A stretch of 64,000 bases of DNA from Prosapia bicincta. Lineage: Eukaryota; Arthropoda; Insecta; Hemiptera; Cercopidae. Position numbers and translations under genes: made by a program. The notes below the pieces were generated by a model. That model saw only the letters and a program-made list of their open reading frames with translations. It was not told the origin of the DNA and searched no databases. How positions within the stretch are numbered: the first letter of the stretch is position 1; every line of letters begins with the position of its first letter. Of this stretch, positions 31,621 to 44,540 are shown piece by piece. The stretch covers positions 7,957,501-8,021,500 of the forward strand of contig JBAIZL010000008.1 in assembly GCA_036971475.1 (NCBI GenBank), read 5' to 3'.

Positions 31621-32391
31621 ACCTTAAACATTTTTGGGTTTAGAGGGAATTAAAAGTTACTGTCCATAATATAGTAGTTATTCTCATCTCAACCATGCAT
31701 AATAATGATGAAATTGATTCCAAAGTTGGAGATAAAAATAAACTCTACATCCAAACATTTTACAATTCAACAAAAGGGGAAGTAGACGTTGATTAGTATA
31801 AGGCGGGATATTCAGCTTTACTACCAACCTAGGGCATCAATCGGATGAGGAACTGTAAGGAATTTCATTGCTATAACCCTCAAGGTGCTTAGACATATTG
31901 TATGTAACTTTTTGTTTAAAATCATAAATTTGTAGGGTTGCATTTCATCGCTATAATTGTAATATTATGATAAATTTACTTAAACATTCAACACATTTTG
32001 TTTCAAAATTGGTTCTTTTACATTACAGCTATCGTAAACATCCAGTATATTTTCTTATTCAGAAATTATTTTTCTTTCAGAATATATTATTATACATAAG
32101 TCTTTGTAAAAGAGTTCGTATGCTATGACAATTTATCTAAAGTCTTGTATTTCTTTCAAACAATAAATTTGTTAAATCTTAAAATATTATTTAAAATTAA
32201 TTAGTATATTATTGCCACAATTACAACTAATATAACTTAAGTAAATACATTATACTTAATTACGATACTTGTATATTTAGAATAAAATATTGTTCAGTAT
32301 TTTTTTTTTTTTTATTAATAAAATGACCCGGTCGAATCCACCGTGTGCGACCCCTCACGTTTTATTTTTCACGCAACCTCTGCCGGGTTAA

Positions 32392-32912
32392 TAGCACTAG
32401 TCATGAGAAACAAGCAATGAAAATTTCAGAGGACAACTTCATAAAAGAGACTGAAGGAAATGAAGTTGAAATTTTACAGAATATTATTTAATACATCAAA
32501 AAACTCGTAAATATTTTATGACAGACTTAACTACATTTATGGAAATAATTATTTTATGCATCACTATGGAATAGACTTTATGCAGGAACAGAGTAGATAC
32601 AGCTGCCCATACCCTTTACAGACGAAGCATTTATTTCAAGTGAGTACATATAATAAATGCTGACTATTACTTTATGACTGTTTAAAAAGAGACATGAGAT
32701 ATTTAAAGCCAGATAAATTTTATTTTGAATAAAACTCTTACTTGTATTTTTTTGAAAATAACAAGCCAGTTTTAAAAATTATAAATTAAAATGTAACACT
32801 TTAAAACAGTTCATGTGCAAGTTCATATAAAGATATGTTTGTAACAATAAATATATCTTTTTGTTAGGAAAAATTTTATTACATTTAATAAACAAAATGC
32901 TATTTCATTTAC
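32392..32912. other. intron sequence, nothing recognised
   Basis: AT-rich DNA between the piggyBac element and the motif IV exon. Confidence 0.5.
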
Positions 32913-33087
32913 CTTCAAAACATAGTACAATACTTTAGCTGTAAATCTGCGCTGAACAAATACTATAGCCGTGTTTGATTCTTTGAAATCAGACAACAAA
33001 TCAAGAAGTTTTAAGAGTTTGGGTGAAGAAAACTGAAAAATTGCCTCACTTCCAGCTGCAGACGCCATGCTTAGGTCTGTAATTTGC
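32913..33087 (-). CDS. Dcr-2: Dicer exon (helicase motif IV)
   Basis: 175 nt: 1 + 58 codons, ending phase 0 at TTGAAG|gtaaat; acceptor attgattccag. Reads FSSPKLLKLLDLL, then a short DFKESN spacer, then TAIVFVQRRFTAKVLYYVL (motif IV of the second RecA lobe). Vertebrate Dicer has a long acidic loop here; its absence is one reason for the Dicer-2 call. An upstream in-frame ATG lies inside the exon and is not a start. Confidence 0.9.
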
Positions 33088-33179
33088 CTGGAATCAATTT
33101 AATGTATGAATTTCTTTTTACTTATATTTTTACATAAAACATTCATATTACATAATGCAAATAAAAATAAATGTCCATA

Positions 33180-34130
33180 TATTATAATAGCAAATAGTTT
33201 AAAAGTATGGAGCAACTCCCTGGGAACCAGCTATGCTTACTGCTTATCAGGACTGTTGAGGCAGAGCACCTCCTGACAGACCATCACCACTTGCCGGACC
33301 ATGCACCTTCAGAGTCAGGAGCTTAGAAGTGCAGCCCTTCATACTATAAACGAACAATACCCAATACCAGAATGGCTCTAAATTTACAATGATGGAATGA
33401 TGGATCATTCATACCTGAATCAGGAGAAAACAGGTAGTGCATCTATTTTGAGGGATTTTCTGCTGTCTGAGCCCACCTTAGGAACTTCGATGCTGAGGTA
33501 GCTGCCATACATGCTGCAGCAACTAAGCTTGAGAATCTGACTGCTTCACCTTAGGTAGTTTTCCTTGTTGACTCTTTAAAACTGCCATCCCAAATCTCTC
33601 TGGGTACTTTAGACTGACTAGTAGAACCATATACTGTAGAATCAAACTAAATGCTTTCGTAAATGCCAGGTGGGTACTTAATATCCAGTAGATACCAAGG
33701 CATATAAACATCGCTGACAATGAAAAGGCTGATCAACTAGCCAAGCAGAGAACAAACCTATCTCAGCCCGAGTATCTGAGTTCACTACAGTCGTTCAGGT
33801 TTTTAAAAATGGAATTCCAGTGTTCACCATAAAATGGAATTACGTTTGATTGCGGGAACTCTCAGCAGGAAAGTCTTGTGTTTGGCAGCCTAATTGACCA
33901 TAACTTGCCCCGAGCTGTTAGGGTTGCAGCTATCAGATTTGTCATGACTATCTATCCATGTGCCAACCCTGAAGTGTCTGCTGTGTGGTAGTGAAATTAT
34001 GAATGCCCTAACCCCTTAATGGTTGAGCCCAGGATTACTAACAGTCCCATCTTCAAGGATCTTTACTGGCCAGCCTGTCGCCAAATGGCTCAACTCTCAA
34101 GGGTAGGCATTGGCTAGTTTTTACAACTAT
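33180..34130 (+). pseudogene. LINE thumb/RNase H relic
   Basis: Plus strand: WNDGSFIPESGE near 33386, FDAEVAAIHAAATKLENLTA near 33490-33545 (RNase H E block), VFLVDSLKLPSQISLG near 33556 (D block), a damaged NEKADQLAKQ near 33718-33745, and a cysteine-containing end (LKCLLCGSEIMNALT near 33975). A 5'-truncated LINE C-terminus of another family than those at 28.6 and 51.5 kb. Full of stops. Confidence 0.65.
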
Positions 34131-34607
34131 AATTGAGAAAGACAATACAGTTGAACTTTTTCAATTCATCACCTTCTGTAATTCATCATAGTAAAAACAA
34201 ACATCAACTGCACTTCCTTGTAGTTTAGGCTCCATCATAAACCAATTCTTGAGTACAAAAGAAAATAACAGACATTTTTAAAAAGTAAAACGTAAATAGA
34301 TTTAAGATACCTTATTCTTTCTTAGTGCTGTTATTCTTCTTAAAGGATACTTGAACATGTTTTTTTATGTCTTTAATGAAAATAGAGTAACGCATTGTAT
34401 TTGTAATTACAAACTATACTACAGGCTACTAGTGATTTTATAGTGTTTAGCTTTTTGCCTGCCATAAGTAATGTAAGCACAACATTAATTACATTACTAT
34501 CTAACCGGTACTATACAGTACATACTGAAGAGCTGGTTGATATTACTAAATAACCGGAATTTCCCTGATTATAGGAACTTAGCAAATGTAAAGTGTAGCT
34601 TTCTTAC

Positions 34608-34753
34608 CTGATTGAAACGAGTGAAGCGGCTATTGCAGAATATACTGCTGCGTGACTTGGTAATTCCGTAGATAGGCGTAAGCGTTCGATTTGTATCAAG
34701 TGCGCAAGAGCAGCTTTGCTTCCAGCATATAAACCCAAATCTTGTAAATTATA
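34608..34753 (-). CDS. Dcr-2: Dicer exon (Hel2i insert, second part)
   Basis: 146 nt = 48 codons plus 2 nt. The acceptor is ctattag and the donor CAG|gtaagaa. Contains DLGLYAGSKAALAHLIQIER, the well-conserved Hel2i helix in which family members read (D/E)xG(V/I/L)YxAxxAAL. It starts phase 0 after the exon at 43.5 kb, across an 8.8 kb intron full of transposons. Confidence 0.88.
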
Positions 34754-34929
34754 CTAATAGGGAAAAAACAACACAAAATATAATTAAACAATCAAGAAGT
34801 TAGACCTCTACATAACAGTTAGGAAAAATTTATGAAATTTAAAATAAAAGATAGCATGGTGTTTAGAAAAAGAGCTTAAAATATTTCATAACTAGAAACC
34901 TATCAACTGTGGCGTAATGTTTACTTGGA

Positions 34930-35560
34930 ATAAGTGGAACCTCTATACTGCCAATAACTTTTTTCTTTTATTTACAACCTTATGTATATTTCAATTGCAT
35001 AGCAATCATCCTCAGAGGTAATCTACAAAATAACTACATTAAAACAACATCTCCTCAAATATATACACTGGTAACTACTCCGCCATGTCCCTTTTACATT
35101 GTCTGACCAATTACCTTACAGTAAATTTCCCCCTCTGCAACTAGGTCTGGTCTCTTAACTTTCGTGGTGAAGAGTTACTGTTACACATATTTCAATTTGA
35201 CCAAAATACACAATTCTACAAAATAAGATTACAACTATCACCTAATTATTGAATATAATTGAGAGATCGGGAAAGGCCCTTTATCATAATTTAATAAATT
35301 ATTTTTGTCATATTTACGTATATACACATTTTCAAAATAATTCAAAAGACCTTCTAAACCTGGTTGATATTTTTTTTTTTTGTTTGGCCTATTTAAATTT
35401 TATTACAAGAGTTACAATTTACTTTATAAATCCCTGATCTATCTAGAATCTTTATTTTGTCTGTTGGATTACCTAGTAAATTTTTTAGGCTATTAAGTAA
35501 GCTACTTTTAAATTTACATCTTTAAAACTTTTTCTAAACCCTTTGTTAAATCCATATTGA
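34930..35560 (-). pseudogene. Penelope-like element PLE-D, copy 1 (3' end)
   Basis: On the minus strand, GIYKVNCNSCNK near 35400-35435 is a GIY-YIG start with its cysteine pair; the rest is stop-ridden. The 3' end holds a complete hammerhead-like motif at 34977-35019. The same PLE family recurs on the plus strand at 63.15-63.77 kb. Confidence 0.7.
34977..35019 (-). ncRNA. hammerhead-ribozyme-like motif, PLE-D copy 1 (best core)
   Basis: Minus strand, 5' to 3': ACCT (35019-35016), core CTGAGGA fitting CUGANGA, extra T, helix II GATTGC-TAT-GCAATT (6 pairs with one G-U), GAAA (34992-34989), TATACATA giving a two-pair helix III and UA cleavage position, then AGGT pairing with ACCT (4 pairs). Everything matches a minimal hammerhead except the base between CUGANGA and helix II. 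Confidence 0.55.
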
Positions 35561-35576
35561 ATGGTAAACTAATGTA

Positions 35577-36412
35577 CAAGGGCTATTCAGAAAGTAAGGA
35601 ACGTTTTTGAATAAAAAAAAAATAAGCACAATAAAAAAATTTTATTATATACATCTAAAAGAGCAACTAAAATACTACTTTTATACGTAGTAATCACCAA
35701 ACAAATTTAGACATTTATTGTAGCAGTGGACCAGCTTTGCAATTCCTGTATCATAGAAATCTGCCGCCTGCGATATCAGCCACTCAGTGACGCGCTCCCC
35801 ACTCAGTGACTCGCTCCTTGAGCCCCACGTCGTCGTCAAAGCGCTGTGTTGCCAGCCAGGTCTTCATTCTTGAAAACAAGTGAAAATCGCTTGGTTCAAG
35901 GTCAGGATTATAGGCCGGATGAGGAATAACCTCCCATTTGAATGACTCAAGGAGTTCTTTGGTGCAGTTTGCTGTGTGAGGTCAGGCATTGTCATGCACA
36001 AACAAAATTTTTGACTTCAATTTCCCTCGGCGCTTGTTTTGAACTGCTCTCCTAAGGTTGCACAAAGTTTCACAATACCGTTCAGAGTTTATTGTTGCAC
36101 CACGTTAAAGAAAGTCAATAAGAAGCACACCTTGCCTGTCCCAAAAAACAGTCGCCATAATCTTCCTTGCTGAACATGTTTGCAAACATTTTCTCGGTTT
36201 TTTTGGGGAGCTTGTATGCCACCCACTATATGGACTGTAATTTCGTTTCGCAATTAACGTGTTTTACCCATGTCTCATCACCAGTTACGATGCGATCCAG
36301 TAGTGAATCACCATGTCTGTCCTAGACATCCAGAAATGTCAAACTTGCCTCCATTCGCTGACTTTTATAGCGGTCAGTGAGCATTTTCGGCACCCATCTT
36401 ATACAAAATGTA
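35577..36412 (-). pseudogene. mariner relic (M3), same family as M2
   Basis: Minus strand mariner: 3' TIR complement of AACGTTCCTTACTTTCTGAA at 35580-35602 next to TA. Text matching M2 includes GATCGCATCGTAACTGGTGA and GACAGGCAAGGTGTGCTTCT (complement near 36145). It lacks about the first third and is joined at 36412 to the inverted arm of PLE-A2. A 16-bp tandem duplication (CCACTCAGTGACGCGC...CCACTCAGTGACTCGC) occurs near 35790. Confidence 0.85.
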
Positions 36413-36959
36413 GCTTGAAGAATTTTGAAGCCATCTCTCAATATCTTGTTGAGTTTCTGTAGACCAGGATGGCAGTCTGTTGTTAAAGACAGTTTATTTT
36501 GTTCTGTTTGTGGTTTGGGGTGAACCGAGGATTGTGCTGATCGAATTTGTTTTTTTGGGTATCCTCTTCTTTAGAAGGCTGTTGATATCTTTCTATTAAA
36601 ATCTTCCAATTCCCTATCATTAGAACAAATTCTCTTGCCCCTGATTGCCTGACTTTATGGAATGGATCGTTTTATGTTTATTGGGTGGTTGCTGTGGAAA
36701 TGGAGATATTGTAGGTGGTTTGATGTGAATTCCTGTGTTGATATTTCCATTCTGGAGTATGAAGAATTGTGTCAGACTGTCTAAAAATTCCTCCCAGTGT
36801 TGAAGCACTCTGTGTCTAAATTAGGAAGATGTCATCTATATATCTATACCAACATAATGGCTGGTGTGTTTGTGTCTTTAGAAAACTTTCTTCCAACAAT
36901 CCCATGTACAATTTTGTGTACGATGGGGCCATTCTAGTGCCCATTGCTGTTCCCTTTAT

Positions 36960-37760
36960 TTGAAGGTAGTTCCTTCCCTCAAACTGAAAGTTGTTCTTCT
37001 CTATTTTTATATAAAAAAAAATATAATTCCTCCACCTGGTAGACCAATAATTGCTGACCGCAATTCAGTAACGGAAAAAATTTCAGCTTTCCTCGACTCA
37101 CACCTTCAACCCTTAGTAAAGAGCCTTCCATCACATACCCAGGACACCAATCATTTCATAGATCGACTATCACAAATATCTGTACCTATACCCCCGGAAA
37201 CTATTTTGGTCACCATAGATGTCACCTCTCTCTATACTAACATCCCTCATGCACACGGCCTATCTGCAATAGAGAATTTTCTAAACAAGCGCCCAGGCAA
37301 GCCTTTTCCCACTACACCTTTTCTTGTGATCATGACCAGGTTCATCCTTGAGAAGAACAACTTTCAGTTTGAGGGAAGGAACTACCTTCAAATAAAGGGA
37401 ACAGCAATGGGCACTAGAAAGGCCCCATCATACGCAAATCTGTACATGGGATTGTTGGAAGAAAGTTTTCTAAAGAAACAAACACGCCAGCCATTATGTT
37501 GGTATAGATATACAGATGACATCTTCCTCCTAATTTGGACACAGGGTGCTTCAACACTTGATGAATTTTTAGACAGCCTGACACAATTCTCCACACTTCA
37601 ATTTACCTGGGAGAAATCTACATTGGCCATCACCTTTTTGGATGTAGAGGTAACACTCCAGGATGGAAATATAAACACAGAAATTCACATTAAACCGACA
37701 AACCACCTACAATATCTCCATTTCCACAGCAACCACCCAATAAACATATAACTATCCATT
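36960..37760 (+). pseudogene. PLE-A2 reverse transcriptase
   Basis: 263-codon open frame whose useful part starts near 37020: GRPIIADRNSVTEKISAFLD, ETILVTIDVTSLYTNIPHA (RT motif A, D), IKGTAMGTRKAPSYANLYMG (motif B), CWYRYTDDIFLLIWTQG (motif C as YTDD, family YIDD/YVDD), FTWEKSTLAITFLDVEVTL and IHIKPTNHLQYLHFHSNHP. PLE RTs resemble telomerase RT. Truncated at the N-terminus; the first 20 codons are inverted-repeat sequence. A stop at 37749 precedes the remaining connector. Confidence 0.88.
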
Positions 37761-38580
37761 CCATACAGTCAAGCAATCAGGGGTAAGAGAATCTGTTCGA
37801 ATGATGGGGAATTAGAAGATTTTAATAGAAAGATATCAACAGCCTTCCAGAGAAGAGGATACCCAAAAAGACTCATAGAAAACCAAATTCATTCAGCACA
37901 ATCTTCGGTTCACCCCAAACCACAAACAGAACAAAATAACTTGTCTTTAATAACAGACTGCCATCCTGGTCTACAGAAACTCAAAAAGATATTGAGAGAT
38001 GGCTTCAAAATTCTTCAAGCTTCCGTCCACACCAAAAATCATTTCACCGATCCACCTCAAATTTGGTACAAGCAACTTCCCAACTTGAAAAACATCCTAG
38101 TATATCCTAAACTACCAGACCCTGATGCAGAGAAACCACTCAAACTTCCTCATGGCTCCTTCCCATGTAATAGACCTAGATGCAAGACGTGTCCAATACA
38201 CCCCTCCGCAAATAGTTTCAACAGCCAAACAACAAAGATGGTCTTCAAAATACAGGGTCATCATAATTGTACATCGAAAAATGTCATATACCAGCTACAA
38301 TGTAAATTTTGCTCAGCACAAGTACATAGGCCTGACCACTGATGGTCTGAATATCAGACTGAATGGCCACAGACATGATGTTAAAATTATGAATATGGAT
38401 AGGCCAACAGCTCAACATGCTGTGAGTCACAACATCACAACTTTTGATGACTGCTATACCACAAAAATAATTAAATCACTCCCCCCTGATTGCAATCCCT
38501 CAGAACTGAGAAGATGCTAACTATCATACCAGCGGTATACAAAGTCCAGAGAATCCCTTAACCTCAATATCAGATAAATC
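37760..38580 (+). pseudogene. PLE-A2 connector and GIY-YIG endonuclease
   Basis: SQAIRGKRICSNDGELEDFN and RRGYPKRLIENQIHSAQSS (37770-37890), then frame 37941-38342: DCHPGLQKLKKILRDGFKIL, GSFPCNRPRCKTCPIHPSAN and KNVIYQLQCKFCSAQVHRPD, where one inserted base breaks the YIGLT motif. The remainder (LTTDGLNIRLNGHRHDVKIM...CNPSELRR) continues in the frame 38325-38520. One frameshift inside the nuclease core, so inactive. Confidence 0.85.
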
Positions 38581-38990
38581 CATTCACTTTTTTCATTAAT
38601 AGCCTCAAAGTCCAGAGAATCCCTTAACCTCAATATCAGATAAATCCATTCACTTTTTTCACTAATAGCCTCATCAGACGTCTCCAATCTCTTTCCCCCT
38701 GACAGACTTATATAAACTATAATCACTCATATGTTCATGGAAACAATACATACATCTTTAATCTGTGCACCTGTGACATCTGATTTCTACACAATCTGTG
38801 ATTGCAACTTTTACTTTATTTTATTTCATTCTCTCATATTTTATTTTGTGTTTTCTCTTTGATTGACAAAGACCACTGTGTGGTTGAAATATTTCATTGG
38901 GTTTCTATTTTAAGACTACAGAGTGGACCATTACCAAGGTATGTCTGTCAGTCTCCTAGTTCAAAAAATCTAAATAATCTTTACCAACTA

Positions 38991-39690
38991 AACCTAATTA
39001 ATTCAATTTTATAATTATTTCTAATACATAAAACATCAAGAAACGGTAAACATTTATTATTCTCTATTTCATTAGTCAATTTTATATTTTCATGTTGATT
39101 GTTAATAATTGCTAAGAGATATTTGTGTTACACTCTATAATATTAAATATTGCGAACACATCATTAACATAGCTAATCCATACTCTAAGAAAATACAAAA
39201 GTTTACTTCTTAATTCCCTTTCCAAATTTATTATAAAAAGTTTGGCTATAAAGGGTGATAAACTATTCCCGATAGCGTACCATCTTGGCAAAATTGTTGT
39301 TTAAAGAAAAATAATTCTGTACCATACAATACTTAGTTAATTTCACATATTAGTTAACTTCTAATGAAGTTATAAGATCATATCTCTACTTCAAACTTCA
39401 TTTTCTAACAAAATTAATGTTTCAGCAACTGGTATAACGATACAAAAATTTGAATAAATATTGTTGAACTGGATTCTGTATCAACTTAATTTCTAAAAAC
39501 TTTACTGAACCATTTTGACAAGAGATAAGTTGTTGAGTCAATCCCCGATACAATTGATCTCACCGAATTACCTTCTTTATGTATCTTTGGGAGGCAATAT
39601 AACCTAGGTATAACTGCGTTTGAAATATTAAAAATACAAACCTTATGATGAATAAAATTAACAGAATGGAAAAAAGTCAATAAAAAATGT
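38991..39690 (-). pseudogene. Penelope-like element PLE-F, RT relic
   Basis: Minus strand: VIPRLYCLPKIHKEGNSVRS then IVSGIDSTTYLLSKWFSKVF (39486-39680), the PxxYxLPKIHKxxxPxRPIVS block of PLE RT, followed by stop-ridden pieces ending ENNKCLPFLDVL near 39050. The family differs from A, C, D and E. A small related scrap is at 50330-50430. Confidence 0.75.
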
Positions 39691-39782
39691 ATTGTATGGA
39701 TATGGTTTGCATGGAAAATAGCATTCTATGTTGAAAACTAGGCATTTGGAAAGTGGATTTAGAAGTATTAGAATTTTGAAAG

Positions 39783-42192
<2,410 letters not shown>

Positions 42193-43108
42193 GCAATCAA
42201 AAACATATGAAATATATTTTCTTTCTTATTAGTGGTTACATACTGGCTTTCATAACTATTTTATAATATTCATAAAATATATTTCTTATACAATGGTAAA
42301 AATTAAAAGTAAACTGTAAATCTCACTACACATTAGTTTATTAAAAACAGAGACTAATTTTAACGACGATGTCTCCTTCATCAATGCCTGGCTACTACTC
42401 TGGTGTTACCAAACATAGACTATCTCCTTGTAAGGTTTTTAAAGAAATAAATATTTATTTCGTCTTATCAATGTTTAAATGTTAATTTTTAATAGTTATT
42501 TTCAATATTATTTTATATATAATACAACACAACTGTTGTTAAATGTTTTTACTCCAGAATTTCAAAAAACAAGCATAATTTAAAATTTAAAACTGCAAAA
42601 ATTATTTTGTTGTGCCTTAGGGTGTTTGCTAAACTACCAGGTTTTTTATAACAATTCTACTTGACACATTAACTTTTTAAGAGTAAAAAACTTTTCAGTT
42701 CACAGAATATCTTTATATTGGACCCTAATTAATTGAATTTTCTGTGCAGTGCAATGCCTGGGAAAAATTATATAAGACAATGGACTCATTAATTTCTCTC
42801 AAGAATAAATAACACTCCTACATAAAGGCACTACATTTATTATTTTCAGTCATAAAATTAAAATAAATTCATTGTACATCATGTTTAAAATCAAAATGCG
42901 CTGTCTGTAAATAAAAAGGTTATTACATTAAGAGGTATGAATCATTCTTTCAAGAGTACTGTATTTGTTTGTACATAGAAACTCTCTCGCTTATGATTTT
43001 TTAAGTAATAAAAACAATGCCACAGAATTATGAGAACATTGATCTACAGAACGTAAATTTCATCACAACTTTTCTGAAGAACAAATTACTCAAAAATCAT
43101 GTAAGATA
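42193..43108. other. intron sequence, nothing recognised
   Basis: AT-rich with no repeat partner, TIR or exon. A CATCAATGCCTGGCTACTAC stretch near 42380 is slightly richer in GC but codes for nothing visible. Confidence 0.5.
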
Positions 43109-43432
43109 TACAGTAGAGTCTCGAAAATCTGAGTCCCGATATTTCGAGCTTCTGTATAATTCGAACCTATTTATATTTGAGCCAATTGTATCTATTTGAA
43201 AGAAAATGACAAGTCGTGTTTCCAAGAAATGTTTATAGCCATATATTATGCAATGGAAATGATTTGGGCTTCCCAGAAATGTTTATATTAATATGGTATG
43301 CAAAGGAAATTAGTCAGGCTTTTAAGACATGTTCATATAAAGTTCTCCAATTTTTTCCAATGTACAAGAACGTACTTCCGTGTAATCCGAGGAGTAGTCC
43401 CATCTACCTCCAATTATTGAAACTCTACTGTA
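43109..43432. mobile_element. Tigger-type MITE, 324 bp
   Basis: TACAGTAGAGTCTCGAAAAT at 43109 and the complement of TACAGTAGAGTTTCAATAAT ending at 43432. TA-bounded, with no transposase. TCCCGATATTTCGAGCTTCT near the left end is like the subterminal region of the Tigger derivative at 50.3 kb. Located 80 bp outside a Dicer exon donor. Confidence 0.85.
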
Positions 43433-43511
43433 CTTAATATTAAAATATTTCCAAATAAATTTTTGAGGTTTATATGAATTTTGCATACATTTTATATTAA
43501 TTTTAACTTAC

Positions 43512-43743
43512 CTGAAGATCAGAAAGTATATTAATAATCTTTTTATTTATCTTGTTACTATTCTTTAATGGTGTGCTATTTTTTGGTATCAATGCCGGAT
43601 CCGGTATTGAAGGAGATTCAAAAATGATCTCTTTTAGAGAATCTTGGATATGTTTAATTAAAGACCCACAGACTTGGTAGGTAATTGAAGTAGTATCGTT
43701 GGAACTGTAATTCACGAGAGACTCAATAGGGTTTGTTGAATAT
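43512..43743 (-). CDS. Dcr-2: Dicer exon (Hel2i insert, first part)
   Basis: 232 nt: one base completing the previous split codon, then 77 codons, ending phase 0 at CTTCAG|gtaagt. The acceptor is tttttgttctag. It begins YSTNPIESLVNY, the conserved Dicer start of the helical insert (Y[AST]TKPxE), then a low-complexity S/P/N linker and NKKIINILSDLQ. In Dicers this insert binds the dsRNA-binding-protein partner. Confidence 0.88.
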
Positions 43744-44364
43744 CTAGAACAAAAATAAACATATTTAGTGCCATAACAAAATGTTAACAGAAACATTGCA
43801 AAAGAATAAACACTAGCATTATACCTAATGTTATTAGGTTCGTATTTTTAAGATAAGTGATTATACCTAATAACCTTTTATGACATACACAGAGATGGTA
43901 CATCTGCGAAGGTGATTTATCAGTCAAATATGAATTATAGCTTAGTTGTGTATCAAGCAATGAAATGTAAGAGATTCAAAAAGTACAGGAGCAGTGACAG
44001 ACGGGATATGGATCTTGGTTTGTCAGTGGTTGGTTTTAGTCTTTGCTGTTATTTCACATCCTTCTATGGAAACTGGAGTTATTTGTGACATGAGGTAATG
44101 GACACTTCTTATATATTCTACAGTATGTGTCTCGTACAGAAATCTGACTTTCACAGATATATTAAGGGTTTGGTGTTTAAAGTATTATTAATTTCAAATC
44201 CACTTGCATACTGTGGCTTAAGTTAAAACTCAGCATTACTGATTTACAATAAACTTAATTGTTGCAAAATTGCTGACTAAAAACTATTAGGTAATAAGTT
44301 CCTCATAATTCTAGATTCTAATAAGAGCCTCAGAAATTGGTTAAGATGAACAAATTAAACTTAC
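43744..44364. other. short intron, nothing recognised
   Basis: 621-bp intron, the smallest in the gene and the only one in which I recognise no transposon. It begins at donor TT|gtaagt and ends at tttttgttctag. Confidence 0.7.
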
Positions 44365-44540
44365 AATCTCACTAATTCTTGATTAGCTGCAGTAGCTATT
44401 TTACTGTGTAAAGTTGTTTCTAATTTATAAATCTCGGCTTCTACATCCTTGGGCTTGACGTTACTATTAAGCAACGTAGCAGTTAGACCCAAAATTCTAG
44501 GATGCTCAGATACAGGCGTGTATTGGAAAAACTGCATAAT
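44365..44540 (-). CDS. Dcr-2: Dicer exon (helicase motif III)
   Basis: 176 nt; starts in phase 0 after a T-rich acceptor (tttttttag) and ends with two bases of a split codon at donor TT|gtaagt. Carries PRILGLTATLLN, the Dicer form of helicase motif III (SAT/TAT), followed by a K/E-rich stretch and IYKLETTLHSKIATAA, the usual end of the first RecA lobe. It reads directly on from the DECH exon, as in other Dicers. Confidence 0.9.

Larger units (their letters stand above)
31035..32387 (+). mobile_element. non-autonomous piggyBac transposon
   Basis: Ends CCCGGCAGGGGTCGCGTCAC at 31035 and the complement of CCCGGCAGAGGTTGCGTG ending at 32387, each flanked by TTAA (31031-31034, 32388-32391). CCACCGTGTGCGACCCCTC occurs near both ends (31261 and 32339). 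An N-terminal transposase scrap is at 31373-31620; the catalytic part is deleted and 31620-32330 is AT-rich filler. It sits in the intron between the exons at 30.8 and 33.0 kb. Confidence 0.9.
36413..38990 (+). mobile_element. Penelope-like element PLE-A, copy 2
   Basis: A plus-strand PLE (about 37000-38990) preceded by an inverted partial copy of its own RT/connector (36413-37001, complement of about 37350-38015). It carries RT and GIY-YIG described separately, a 3' untranslated region with a 60-bp tandem duplication (38552-38672, AGTCCAGAGAATCCCTTAAC repeated), and ends near AAGGTATGTCTGTCAGTCTC at 38937-38960. It lacks the long (AT)n seen in copy 1. Confidence 0.88.

Noticed and set aside
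34166..34240. 75-nt exon-like island on the minus strand (acceptor-like tttgtactcaag, donor-like AAG|gtgatg, open frame NWFMMEPKLQGS...)
   Set aside because: The exons on either side (34608-34753 and 32913-33087) join directly with matching phase and conserved sequence. This island would need phase 0, and in the phase available it meets a stop within four codons. It also resembles no Dicer segment.
38937..38960. CCAAGGTATGT and CCAAGGTAAGTCTGTCAG at PLE-A ends look like splice donors
   Set aside because: They recur as the fixed PLE-A terminal sequence (18043, 20245, 53309, 62245) and no exon leads into them; intron retention in PLEs is known, but nothing here shows it.
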